From an uncultured Lachnospiraceae bacterium (lineage in GTDB: Bacteria; Bacillota; Clostridia; Lachnospirales; Lachnospiraceae), in assembly GCA_910578795.1 (NCBI GenBank), contig CAJTSD010000032.1, forward strand, positions 1-41,698: 41,698 nucleotides of DNA, in the 5' to 3' direction. Below the pieces are notes generated by a model. The model was not told the origin of the DNA, ran no database searches, and saw only the letters and a program-made list of their open reading frames with translations. Position 1 is the stretch's first letter, and each line of letters opens with the position of its first letter. The position numbers and the translations under genes are program-made. Shown in pieces: positions 34,286-41,576 of the stretch.

Positions 34286-34440
34286 CAGATTTTGTATAAA
34301 AATGTCACAAAGACCATATAAGAACCTGCTGTCTGATAGAAATCTTGTAATATGAGATAATACAAAGGGGTAGCGCGTTTACACGGTGTATGCGTTGCGA
34401 GCTTTTATGAGAAATTATTTCATATCGAGGTGAAAGGCAA

Positions 34441-34683
34441 GTGAAGACACAAGAGGCAGTAGTGTGCAGAATCAGAAAACTTTGTGACGAAAGGAATATG
34501 AAGGTATCACAATTGGCGTATAATGCAGGAATGCCGCCATCAACTTTGAAAAATATTATGAACGGTAACAGCAAAAATACGGGAATTGTGACAATTAAAG
34601 TCATATGTGACGGTTTGAATATACCGCTGGATGAATTTTTCCATAGCGGGCTGTTTCATGATTTGGAACAGGAAATTGGATAG
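34441..34683 (+). CDS. XRE-type regulator upstream of the agr-like pair
   Basis: An 80-residue helix-turn-helix protein beginning with GTG after GAGGTGAAAGG. The domain fills the protein (VSQLAYNAGMPPSTLKNIMN as the HTH), with no sensing domain. It lies 23 bp upstream of the LytTR response regulator in the same direction, so it is probably co-transcribed and may tune the signalling locus. Binding site unknown. Confidence 0.8.
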   Translation: MKTQEAVVCRIRKLCDERNMKVSQLAYNAGMPPSTLKNIMNGNSKNTGIVTIKVICDGLNIPLDEFFHSGLFHDLEQEIG

Positions 34684-34706
34684 CATCCGTATGCTGTGAA
34701 AGAAAT

Positions 34707-35426
34707 ATGAAAAGAAATGTATTGATCATTGAAGACAATAGAGCATGTATGGAAGCACTGGCGGAATTGACACGAAAATGTGACACTGTCGGTGCTGTTT
34801 TTTGCGTTGATAATAGCGCGGAAGGCTATCAGTGCGCAATGGATTATGAAATTGACCTGTTTTTGGTAGATATTATTTTGGACAGTAAGAATAAACAGGA
34901 TGTTTCGGGAATCCGGCTTGTTGATAAGCTCAGAAAATATAAGCGTTATGAATTTACACCTGTTATTTTTATCACAAGCCTTGTGGATCAGGCAATGAAC
35001 GCGTTTCATAATCTGCACTGTTTTGATTATATTGAAAAGCCTTTTGATTTCGAAAAGGTAGGCAAAATTATAAGCACCGCACTGAAAGCGCCTCTTTGTG
35101 ATGACAGGGACTGCGGTGTATTTTATTACAGAAAGGACGGAGTTCTTTATGCTTTGAACATTGACCGGATGATCTATTTGGAGGCTTGTTTTCGGAATGT
35201 CATAATTTATACGCTTGATGAAACGATAGAGATTCCGTATATGTCGCTAAAAAGTCTTATGAAAGATTTGCCGAGAAAGCATTTTATTCAGTGCAGCAGA
35301 AATGTTGTGGTGAACAGGCGGTTTATTGAGTACGTAGATAAGGTGAATCAGATTGTGAAGCTTCGCAATGGGAAGCTGGTTAAGATTGGCGGTAGGATGA
35401 AGAAGGGATTTTTTGAGGAATTATGA
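34707..35426 (+). CDS. LytTR response regulator (AgrA-like)
   Basis: A 239-residue response regulator. The receiver domain (1-120) has the acidic pocket IIEDN, the phosphoacceptor Asp55 in LFLVDIILD and the switch Lys in YIEKPFDFE. The LytTR DNA-binding domain (about 135-239) includes IYLEACFRNVIIYTLDE, MSLKSLMKDLPRKHFIQCSR and VVNRRFIEYVDKV. This is the AgrA/ComE architecture. It overlaps the sensor kinase gene by 4 bp (ATGA). The order regulator then kinase is inverted relative to staphylococcal agrCA. Its likely target is the repeat between agrB and the divergent XRE gene. Confidence 0.9.
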   Translation: MKRNVLIIEDNRACMEALAELTRKCDTVGAVFCVDNSAEGYQCAMDYEIDLFLVDIILDSKNKQDVSGIRLVDKLRKYKRYEFTPVIFITSLVDQAMNAFHNLHCFDYIEKPFDFEKVGKIISTALKAPLCDDRDCGVFYYRKDGVLYALNIDRMIYLEACFRNVIIYTLDETIEIPYMSLKSLMKDLPRKHFIQCSRNVVVNRRFIEYVDKVNQIVKLRNGKLVKIGGRMKKGFFEEL

Positions 35427-36658
35427 TTGTTAATTTATTGAAGATTGTAACGGAGTATGTGGGTATTATTCTTTGTATGCATAAGGTGGTTGGGAAGAAA
35501 ATCAAATTTAATTGGCTTAGTTTGATGGATTTTGCATTTTATATGATGCTGATATGTATATCAGAGAGTATGGGGAAACCTATACTATATATATATTGGT
35601 TTGCTTATACAAGGATAAGAATTGTTAAAACATGGAAAGAAACTGTGAAACCATTTTGCATAATGCTATGTGTGATACCGACACTTCAATTATTGATATA
35701 TGCAGCAATTAGTGAAAATATGCAAAAAATATTCGATGTTTATATTATGGGGACAATAGTAAATGTCTTAATAATAATTATTTTTATTTTATGGCAGGAA
35801 CGATACTTATTTATATTAATGAATATGGTAGCTAAGTTTAGAAAAATAATATTTGCTGCTTTATTGCTTCTTTTATTTATATGTATTTTTTCCTATTTTT
35901 TGCAATATAGGATAGTTGATGCACGCTTTATGGATCAGTTAGCAATCTGTTTTTTGATTATGGCAGTGATGCTGATTCTTTGGATTAATTCAGAAAATGA
36001 AAAAAGACATAAGGCGGAGGAGTTAAGAACATATCAGTTATATACGAAAACATTTGAAGACGCAGTTACGACAATTAGAATGAAGCAGCATGAGTTCGAC
36101 AATCATATTAGTGCAATTAAATGTATGCGTTATACAATACAGGATAAGGAAGAATTATTTAATGAACAGGAGAAGTATTATGACAGGATATTGCAGGACA
36201 ATAAATATAACAAATTGTTAAAATTAAACATGTCTCCGATTTTAATCGGATATTTGTATTCTAAATTTACGGCGGCATCGTCACATGGCATTCATATTGT
36301 ATATGAAATACAGGACGTTAGTATAGAGCGTATTGCAATTAATGATTTAATTGAGATTATTGGTATCCTTTTTGACAATGCAGTTGACGCGCTTAAAGAA
36401 CAAGGCGATACCTCAATGGAAGTGAAACTGCTGAAGTTAGGTGATACATTTATCATTTCCATAGCAAACGTAAGCAGCTGGAAGACAAACACGGAAATCG
36501 AAAGATTTTTTGATTACGGATATAGCACAAAGGGAGAGGAACATGGAGTAGGGCTATACAGAGTGAATACATTGCTGAAAAAATACAAAGCAAACATTCA
36601 GGTGGAAAATATTACAAAAAATGATTTGAATTATTTATGCTTTAAAGTTATCTTCTAA
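35423..36658 (+). CDS. GHKL sensor histidine kinase (AgrC-like)
   Basis: A 411-residue membrane sensor. About six membrane helices fill residues 1-195, followed by a GHKL kinase domain: His223 in MKQHEFDNHISAIK is the phosphoacceptor, the N box is GILFDNAVDALKEQ and the G box is GEEHGVGLYRVNTLL. The architecture is that of AgrC, the receptor for cyclic autoinducing peptides. The membrane part is markedly more AT-rich than nearby genes. It converges on agrD-agrB, so receptor and signal genes are on opposite strands. Confidence 0.88.
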   Translation: MIVNLLKIVTEYVGIILCMHKVVGKKIKFNWLSLMDFAFYMMLICISESMGKPILYIYWFAYTRIRIVKTWKETVKPFCIMLCVIPTLQLLIYAAISENMQKIFDVYIMGTIVNVLIIIIFILWQERYLFILMNMVAKFRKIIFAALLLLLFICIFSYFLQYRIVDARFMDQLAICFLIMAVMLILWINSENEKRHKAEELRTYQLYTKTFEDAVTTIRMKQHEFDNHISAIKCMRYTIQDKEELFNEQEKYYDRILQDNKYNKLLKLNMSPILIGYLYSKFTAASSHGIHIVYEIQDVSIERIAINDLIEIIGILFDNAVDALKEQGDTSMEVKLLKLGDTFIISIANVSSWKTNTEIERFFDYGYSTKGEEHGVGLYRVNTLLKKYKANIQVENITKNDLNYLCFKVIF

Positions 36659-36698
36659 CGTTATAATGATATTTTATAGATAATAGCCGCCCGTAGGC

Positions 36699-36733
36699 TT
36701 TTATCGTACAGGAAAGTTTCCTATACGATAAAA
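36699..36733. other. Long near-perfect hairpin between agrC-like and agrD-like genes
   Basis: TTTTATCGTA pairs with TACGATAAAA, and after a C/A mismatch AGGAAA pairs with TTTCCT around a single G. The hairpin is 40 bp past the sensor kinase stop and 28 bp past the agrD stop. T-runs are on the 5' arm and not after the stem, so it is not a classical terminator in either direction, though it may end or protect both transcripts. Confidence 0.55.
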
Positions 36734-36761
36734 AGAATACACCATAGTTACTTATAAAGTT

Positions 36762-36908
36762 TTATTTGTCAAGTGGATATTCGGGTTCCCCAAAGAAAAA
36801 AGTACAGGGACCATTATAAGGTAAATCCGCTGATAAGGAAATAAGAACCGGTACTAAAGCTGAAGCAAGAAGCAACTCAATTTTGGCTAAGGATAATCTC
36901 TTAAGCAT
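36762..36908 (-). CDS. AgrD-like autoinducing peptide precursor
   Basis: A 48-residue peptide gene. The layout is that of AgrD: an amphipathic N-terminal helix (MLKRLSLAKIELLLASAL), a spacer, a core with one Cys (Cys35) and an acidic C-terminal tail with the pattern EPEYP. The core reads NGPCTFFF followed by GEPEYPLDK. By analogy with AgrD processing, AgrB would cut after Phe39 and join its carboxyl to Cys35, giving a five-residue thiolactone ring CTFFF with a short tail. The start overlaps the end of agrB by 8 bp in another frame; the RBS is AAGGTGG inside agrB. The peptide itself appears new to me; the cleavage points are inference. Confidence 0.85.
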   Translation of the reverse strand: MLKRLSLAKIELLLASALVPVLISLSADLPYNGPCTFFFGEPEYPLDK

Positions 36909-37464
36909 TTCTTTCACCACCTTTCTTGATAATAAATGCCATTACTAACTGCAGCGTATGCAGAATAATAGTCCAATAACCTGCACTGGCAAGGCTGCTG
37001 TCAAAGAACAGTACGATGAGTACGGATTCATAACAGACAATATTCAGTGCTTTCCTGCGCTGTTGCGCGAACTCCTGCTGATTCAGTGCAGGTCTTGAAG
37101 GCGGACGTATCGGCCCTATCGCGTAAACAACAGCCGCGCAAACTGCCAAGATAGGGACGACTACCGCAAGGTTCAATGTTAGAGGTGCAAGCACTGTAAC
37201 GACAAGAACCATATAAACAAATGAGAATACCAAACAGGAAAAATAGTGCTTATAATGAAGCCCGCCGGATATCTGCCGAATCGGATAAAAAATCAAAAAG
37301 GCAAAGATAAAACTGCTCAGCTTGTGAATAACCGCAAAAAATGCTACAAATAAAATCAGTTTACTGACATCGTATAATATGCATTTAACGCGGAAGATTA
37401 AAAACTTTTGTTCCTTAGAGTTTAGATTGGCATTTTCACTAGCCATACGTAAAATGTTCTGCAA
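36901..37464 (-). CDS. AgrB-like peptide-processing membrane protease
   Basis: A 187-residue polytopic membrane protein of the AgrB family, a cysteine endopeptidase that trims and cyclises the AgrD precursor. The catalytic pair is visible in ISGGLHYKHYFSC: His70 and Cys77 with the seven-residue spacing of staphylococcal His77/Cys84. Several hydrophobic segments follow. The start is a TTG at 37464, preceded 8 bases upstream by GGAGGG; two upstream in-frame ATG codons at 37488 and 37515 lack a good RBS. The end overlaps agrD by 8 bp, so the two are coupled. Confidence 0.88.
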   Translation of the reverse strand: MQNILRMASENANLNSKEQKFLIFRVKCILYDVSKLILFVAFFAVIHKLSSFIFAFLIFYPIRQISGGLHYKHYFSCLVFSFVYMVLVVTVLAPLTLNLAVVVPILAVCAAVVYAIGPIRPPSRPALNQQEFAQQRRKALNIVCYESVLIVLFFDSSLASAGYWTIILHTLQLVMAFIIKKGGERNA

Positions 37465-37528
37465 TTTGCATCCCTCCACTTTGTCCATACTAATATAAAA
37501 AGCAGTAGGTCCCATAAAATCGGAACAG

Positions 37529-37557
37529 AGTATGCATAATCACGAACAAAATGTCAA
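37529..37557 (-). promoter_or_regulatory. agrBD-like promoter
   Basis: On the minus strand consensus TTGACA, a 17-bp spacer and CATACT (TATACT with one change), 65 bp upstream of the agrB TTG start. It is flanked upstream by the LytTR-like direct repeat. Confidence 0.65.
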
Positions 37558-37616
37558 AAAATGGATAAAAAAATACTTTATACGAGGTTTCACATACTTT
37601 AATACATTTTTTGACA
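37551..37616. repeat. Inverted repeat containing both divergent -35 elements
   Basis: TGTCAAAAAATG near 37552 and CATTTTTTGACA ending at 37616 are perfect inverted copies. Each contains a TTGACA -35, one for agrB (minus strand) and one for the XRE gene (plus strand). Confidence 0.7.
37573..37602. promoter_or_regulatory. LytTR-type direct repeat between divergent promoters
   Basis: ATACTTTAT at 37573 and ATACTTTAA at 37594 are 9-bp copies separated by 12 bp (21-bp period), the geometry used by AgrA/LytTR regulators. It lies between the two -35 elements, 15 bp from one and 8 bp from the other, and is a good candidate operator for the nearby response regulator. Confidence 0.6.
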
Positions 37617-37638
37617 AAAACGGCGCTTTTTATATTAT
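37611..37638 (+). promoter_or_regulatory. Promoter of the divergent XRE gene
   Basis: Consensus TTGACA at 37611, a 16-bp spacer and TATTAT at 37633, 88 bp before the start codon. Confidence 0.65.
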
Positions 37639-37726
37639 GTTAACTAAACGTGCGGCTTGTCCGTTCAGGCAACCGCATCAGAAGGTAAAAATTGGGAAGT
37701 AAAGGAAGAGAAGGGAGAAAATAATT

Positions 37727-38053
37727 ATGGTTAGCGCAGTTTATGTTGAAGCAGGAGAACGAATCCATCAGCTTAGGGTGACCAAAGGTTACACAAGGGA
37801 TTACCTTGCAAGCAAATCGAACGTATCGACGAAATTTCTATATGAAATAGAAACGGGAAAGAAAGGTTTTACGGCAGAAGTGCTCTATCGTCTGTCAGAT
37901 GCGCTTGAAGTAAAATGTGATTATATTCTTGTAGGGAAAAGTGGAGAAGAACCCTGCAACTTATACATTAACAAGCTTCTGAATAAATATAATGATTATC
38001 AAAAACAGAATGTGCTTAGAATATTAGAGTTGATTTGTGAGATGTCCTTTTAG
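37727..38053 (+). CDS. XRE-type regulator divergent from agrB
   Basis: A 108-residue regulator with an N-terminal helix-turn-helix (GERIHQLRVTKGYTRDYLAS, then SNVSTKFLYEIETGKKGFTA) and a short helical C-terminal tail likely used for dimerisation. The RBS is AAGGGAGAAA. It shares the intergenic control region with agrBD, so it is a likely target of the LytTR regulator and may relay the quorum signal to other genes. Confidence 0.85.
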   Translation: MVSAVYVEAGERIHQLRVTKGYTRDYLASKSNVSTKFLYEIETGKKGFTAEVLYRLSDALEVKCDYILVGKSGEEPCNLYINKLLNKYNDYQKQNVLRILELICEMSF

Positions 38054-38087
38054 GAAACTTTTTCCAAAATAAATTTGAATGAAACAC

Positions 38088-38116
38088 TTGAAATTAGAAC
38101 AGATGTATGCTACTAT
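38088..38116 (+). promoter_or_regulatory. Promoter of the radical SAM / TIGR03915-like pair
   Basis: TTGAAA at 38088, a 17-bp spacer and TACTAT at 38111. The predicted start near 38123 falls at the beginning of an SOS-box-like sequence. Confidence 0.5.
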
Positions 38117-38121
38117 AAAAA

Positions 38122-38135
38122 CGAACAAATTTTCT
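38122..38135. promoter_or_regulatory. Degenerate SOS (LexA)-like box
   Basis: CGAACAAATTTTCT matches 11 of 13 defined positions of the Firmicutes LexA consensus CGAACRNRYGTTYG, with both mismatches at G residues of the right half-site. It overlaps the predicted transcription start, where a repressor would act. A perfect distant GTTCG at 38144 also pairs with the CGAAC. Confidence 0.35.
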
Positions 38136-38159
38136 GAAAAGACGTTCGGAGAGCATATT

Positions 38160-39554
38160 ATGGAACAGATTTCAAGTGTTTTTGCGTCAAATGACGTTGT
38201 ATTTGAAAATCCAATAAAGATTGAGCTTCATTCCACAACAAGAAAAACGATTATGGATAAGCTTGAAATCCTGACGGATGCGGCAAAATATGATGTGGCG
38301 TGTACGAGTTCAGGCGTTAACAGGAAGGGAAACGGACGTGATATGGGGAACTGCTTATCCGCAGGCATCTGCCACAGCTTTTCCTCGGACGGAAGATGCA
38401 TTTCCTTATTAAAAATATTAATGTCAAATGAATGCGTGTATGACTGTAAGTACTGTATCAACCGCAGGAGCAATGATGTGCCAAGAGCTACCTTTACGCC
38501 GGACGAGATTTGTGAATTAACCATGAACTTTTATAAGCGTAATTATATAGAAGGACTTTTTTTGAGCTCTGGTATTGTCAATAATCCTACTTATACAATG
38601 GAGCTGATTTATCAGACCTTGTATCGGATTAGAAACGTGTACCGTTTTCGTGGCTATGTCCATGTAAAAGGCATTCCAGGAGCAGATCCGGCGCTGATTC
38701 AGCAGACAGGCTATCTTGCAGACCGGATGAGTGTGAATTTAGAACTGCCGACAGCGGAGGGATTGGAAAAGCTGGCTCCGAATAAGCACCGGAAAAGTAT
38801 TTTGAAACCAATGCGCCAAATACAAAACGGAATTACGCAGGGGAAACAGGAGCTTGCGCTTTATAGAAATGCACCGTCATTCGTGCCTGCAGGGCAGTCT
38901 ACGCAGATGATTATTGGAGCGACGCCTGAGAGCGATTATCAAATCATGTCGGTTGCAGAAAGCTTATACGATAAATTTGCTTTAAAAAGAGTGTTTTACT
39001 CCGCATATGTGGGTGTGAATGAGGATAAAGCGCTTCCCGCGGTAACGACAGCATCGCCGCTTCTTAGGGAGCATCGGCTTTATCAGGCGGACTGGCTGCT
39101 TCGCTACTACAATTTTCGGGTAAGTGAGCTTTTGAACGAAAAACATCAGAATTTTAATATTCTGCTGGATCCTAAGTGTGACTGGGCGCTCCGGCATTTG
39201 GAGCAGTTTCCGGTGGAAATCAACAAAGCGGATTACACCGTGCTTCTGCGTGTTCCGGGAATCGGCGTAAAAAGCGCACAGCGTATCTGCAAGGCAAGAA
39301 AAACCAGCCCGCTTACTTTTGACAGTTTAAGGAAAATCGGTGTGGTGCTGAAAAGGGCATTGTATTTTATTACCTGCAATGGAAGAATGCTTTACAATAC
39401 CAGGATAGATGAGGACTACATTACGCGGAATCTTTTGTCAGAGCATGAGAAGCTGCCCTTTGATAAGGACGGCGTGACGTATAAGCAGTTGTCGCTTTTT
39501 GACGATGGAATGGAAAATGTGACAGTGTTTCGGGATTGTTTACACACGGAATAA
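38160..39554 (+). CDS. Radical SAM protein, putative DNA modification/repair (TIGR03916-like)
   Basis: A radical SAM protein that matches the family annotated as putative DNA modification/repair radical SAM protein. The family N-terminus MDKLEILTDAAKYDVACTSS occurs at 38253. The cluster motif is CVYDCKYC, then LFLSSGIVNNPTYTME and YVHVKGIPGADPALIQQ. Near the C-terminus VPGIGVKSAQRICKARK forms a helix-hairpin-helix, a DNA-binding motif. The start at 38160 is chosen for GGAGAG 6 bases upstream (464 residues); 38253 (433 residues) fits family length but lacks an RBS. The next gene is its usual partner. The chemistry is unknown. Confidence 0.85.
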   Translation: MEQISSVFASNDVVFENPIKIELHSTTRKTIMDKLEILTDAAKYDVACTSSGVNRKGNGRDMGNCLSAGICHSFSSDGRCISLLKILMSNECVYDCKYCINRRSNDVPRATFTPDEICELTMNFYKRNYIEGLFLSSGIVNNPTYTMELIYQTLYRIRNVYRFRGYVHVKGIPGADPALIQQTGYLADRMSVNLELPTAEGLEKLAPNKHRKSILKPMRQIQNGITQGKQELALYRNAPSFVPAGQSTQMIIGATPESDYQIMSVAESLYDKFALKRVFYSAYVGVNEDKALPAVTTASPLLREHRLYQADWLLRYYNFRVSELLNEKHQNFNILLDPKCDWALRHLEQFPVEINKADYTVLLRVPGIGVKSAQRICKARKTSPLTFDSLRKIGVVLKRALYFITCNGRMLYNTRIDEDYITRNLLSEHEKLPFDKDGVTYKQLSLFDDGMENVTVFRDCLHTE

Positions 39555-39588
39555 ACAGTAACGGTGTCTGGTATGGCTTGGGGAAGGA

Positions 39589-40380
39589 ATGGAACAGCGC
39601 ATGTGTGAGTATGTATTGCTGTGTGAGGACAGCATGGAGGGGATTTTAAGCGGTGTCTATGAAGCATACCGTTTTAAGAAGGAAAACAAAATAGAGAGCC
39701 ACGATTGGATTCATTTAGCCGTAAAAGCTCCTGACACATATCGTCTGTTCACCGAATACAGGAGCGTTGAAACAGACTATGAAAATGCGGATAAGGTTAT
39801 CAATACAATCAGAAGCAGGCTTGGTGAAGAGGTATATTACCGTCTGTGTCTGGCAATGGTATCGTGCTTTGAGGAAAAGGCGGATGCGGTATATCATACG
39901 ATTGTGATGGCGCTCAAAAAAAATGACAGAATGATTATGGACAGGCTTGGCGAGGATTGGGTTCAGAGAACCTTTCAATATGCGCGTGCATCCTCCAATG
40001 AATTGGGACATATGATAGAATTTACGCGTTTTTCGGAGCTTGAGGGAGGAATCCTGTATGCAAAGATTAATGTGAAGCATCATATTCTGCCGTTTTTGAT
40101 GCCGCATTTTGCAGATCGGCTTCCTTCTGAAAACTTTATGATTTACGATGAAAACACGGATGTATATGGGTTTCACCCAAAGCAAAAGCAGTGGTATCTT
40201 GTGCAGGGAATCGAGATTGACAGCGACAGACTAACTATAACAGCGGCAGAGAAGGACTATCAGGAGCTGTTTAAACGGTTCTGCAAGACGATTGCGATCG
40301 AGTCAAGAACGAATAAAAGGCTTCAGACAGGCTTTCTGCCGCTGCGGTTCCGTCCGAATATGACAGAGTTTCAATCATAA
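39589..40380 (+). CDS. TIGR03915-like partner of the radical SAM protein
   Basis: A 263-residue protein resembling the TIGR03915 family (DUF4130 region), annotated as a putative DNA repair or metabolism protein and found beside this radical SAM family. Notable parts are YVLLCEDSMEGILSGVYEAY near the start, LGEDWVQRTFQYARASSNELGHM and FTRFSELEGGILYAKINVKH in the middle, and HFADRLPSENFMIYDENTD. It is 34 bp downstream of its partner. GGGG lies 5 bases upstream of the start at 39589; ATG 39601 is an alternative. In other genomes this domain is linked to or fused with uracil-DNA glycosylase; no such domain is visible here. Confidence 0.8.
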   Translation: MEQRMCEYVLLCEDSMEGILSGVYEAYRFKKENKIESHDWIHLAVKAPDTYRLFTEYRSVETDYENADKVINTIRSRLGEEVYYRLCLAMVSCFEEKADAVYHTIVMALKKNDRMIMDRLGEDWVQRTFQYARASSNELGHMIEFTRFSELEGGILYAKINVKHHILPFLMPHFADRLPSENFMIYDENTDVYGFHPKQKQWYLVQGIEIDSDRLTITAAEKDYQELFKRFCKTIAIESRTNKRLQTGFLPLRFRPNMTEFQS

Positions 40381-40405
40381 CAAATCGTTTTTTTAACGGA
40401 CAGAG

Positions 40406-41425
40406 TTATATGTTTTCTAAAATCCGGATGTCCACGGCAGTGTAATGATATTCCTGCTCCGGCAATTCTCCTGTTGTAAGGTATGAAAAAAGAATATCAA
40501 GCGGCTTTTTGCCCTGTGTGTGTGGCTGCTGGCAGATTACGGCGGACAAAATGCCGCTTTTTAAAAAGTCTTTTGTGGTGTCTGCTTTATCATAGGCAAT
40601 GATTTTCAGTTTCTGCGCAAGACCTAAGGAAGACACTGCGCGGCATCCCCCATATACGCCGCCTGCCGCAAAATACAGTGCATTGATTTCAGGATGCTCT
40701 GTAAGCAGCTTTGTGGTTTTTTCATAGCTTTCGATTTCGTCGTCATGTGTTTCCGTTGTAGATATGATATGCATGCGTTTGGCGTAAGGCGCGAGGGCGC
40801 CCGAAAAGCCAGCAATCCGCTCTGTGTGGCATAAAATATCGGAGGAACCTGTTAAAATGCCGATAAAAACCTCTTCGCTTGTCATAAGACGCAAAAGTCC
40901 TGCGGCGGTGGCGCCGCTTTTGGTATAATGGCTTCCGACGTAGGCAATGCGTTTTGAATTTTCAATATCCGTATTTAGGGTAACAACGGGGATTCCCTGC
41001 TCAAACAGTTCGTTGATCCGGATACGGATGCGGTTATCGTTGCAGGGAGCAAGCGCAATGCCGTTGACTTCCGCGGCGACGAGTTCATTGATTGCTTTGA
41101 GCTGTGCGTCCGTGTTAATGGGAATCTGCTTTATAAGCACAGAGCAGCTATATTCGGCGAGTTCCTCCGCTTTATCATTGATACCGTCCAATACATCGGA
41201 GAAAAATGGATTTTCGGCGGAAAATATGATGACACCAAGTTTGAGCCTCTTTTTTGAGGCTGCAAGAACAAGCCCTGCTTTATTTGGTCTGTAGTCAAGC
41301 GCTTTTGCAATTTCTTTTATTTTTGCAGCAGTGCTTGGATTCACGGAGCCGCGGTTGTTGAGCACACGGTCAACAGTTCCGCGGGATACGCCTGCAAGCG
41401 CTGCAATTTCTTTGATTGTAGCCAT
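40406..41425 (-). CDS. LacI-family transcriptional regulator
   Basis: A 339-residue regulator. The HTH (residues 1-55) begins ATIKEIAALAGVSRGTVDRV with hinge NNRGSVNPSTAAKI. The rest is a periplasmic-binding-protein-like sugar sensor (RLKLGVIIFSAENPFFSDVL; AAEVNGIALAPCND; PHTQGKKPLDILFSYL), of the type that binds ribose/xylose-like ligands. The RBS GGGAC lies 9 bases upstream. It converges on the radical SAM pair and has no sugar genes inside the window, so its target is probably beyond the right edge. Its leader carries the 13/14-bp tandem repeats. Confidence 0.92.
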   Translation of the reverse strand: MATIKEIAALAGVSRGTVDRVLNNRGSVNPSTAAKIKEIAKALDYRPNKAGLVLAASKKRLKLGVIIFSAENPFFSDVLDGINDKAEELAEYSCSVLIKQIPINTDAQLKAINELVAAEVNGIALAPCNDNRIRIRINELFEQGIPVVTLNTDIENSKRIAYVGSHYTKSGATAAGLLRLMTSEEVFIGILTGSSDILCHTERIAGFSGALAPYAKRMHIISTTETHDDEIESYEKTTKLLTEHPEINALYFAAGGVYGGCRAVSSLGLAQKLKIIAYDKADTTKDFLKSGILSAVICQQPHTQGKKPLDILFSYLTTGELPEQEYHYTAVDIRILENI

Positions 41426-41443
41426 GTAATGTCCCTGTTCCTT

Positions 41444-41511
41444 CTATGAAAATATGTCTATAAAATATGTCTATGAAAATATGTCTATGAAAATATGTCT
41501 ATAAAATATGT
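41444..41511 (-). repeat. Five tandem 13/14-bp repeats in the LacI-gene leader
   Basis: CTATGAAAATATGT or CTATAAAATATGT recurs five times without gaps (lengths 14, 13, 14, 14, 13). The array lies between the predicted start of transcription (about 41540) and the LacI-gene start codon, so it is within the transcribed leader. Confidence 0.85.
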
Positions 41512-41547
41512 TTATCACGTTTTGGTATTTTAAAGGGTACTGCTTTC

Positions 41548-41576
41548 ATTATATGTGCTCGTATCACATTTTGCAA
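41548..41576 (-). promoter_or_regulatory. LacI-gene promoter
   Basis: On the minus strand TTGCAA, a 17-bp spacer and a consensus TATAAT, about 120 bp upstream of the start codon. The remaining bases to the right edge hold a short GTCAGT/ACTGAC inverted repeat and no clear gene. Confidence 0.7.

Noticed and set aside
40362..40407. 9-bp direct repeat GACAGAGTT around the end of the TIGR03915-like gene
   Set aside because: Short, one copy coding, and no further structure; likely chance.
41444..41511. Tandem repeats as a CRISPR array
   Set aside because: The units are 13-14 bp with no unique spacers and no cas genes nearby.
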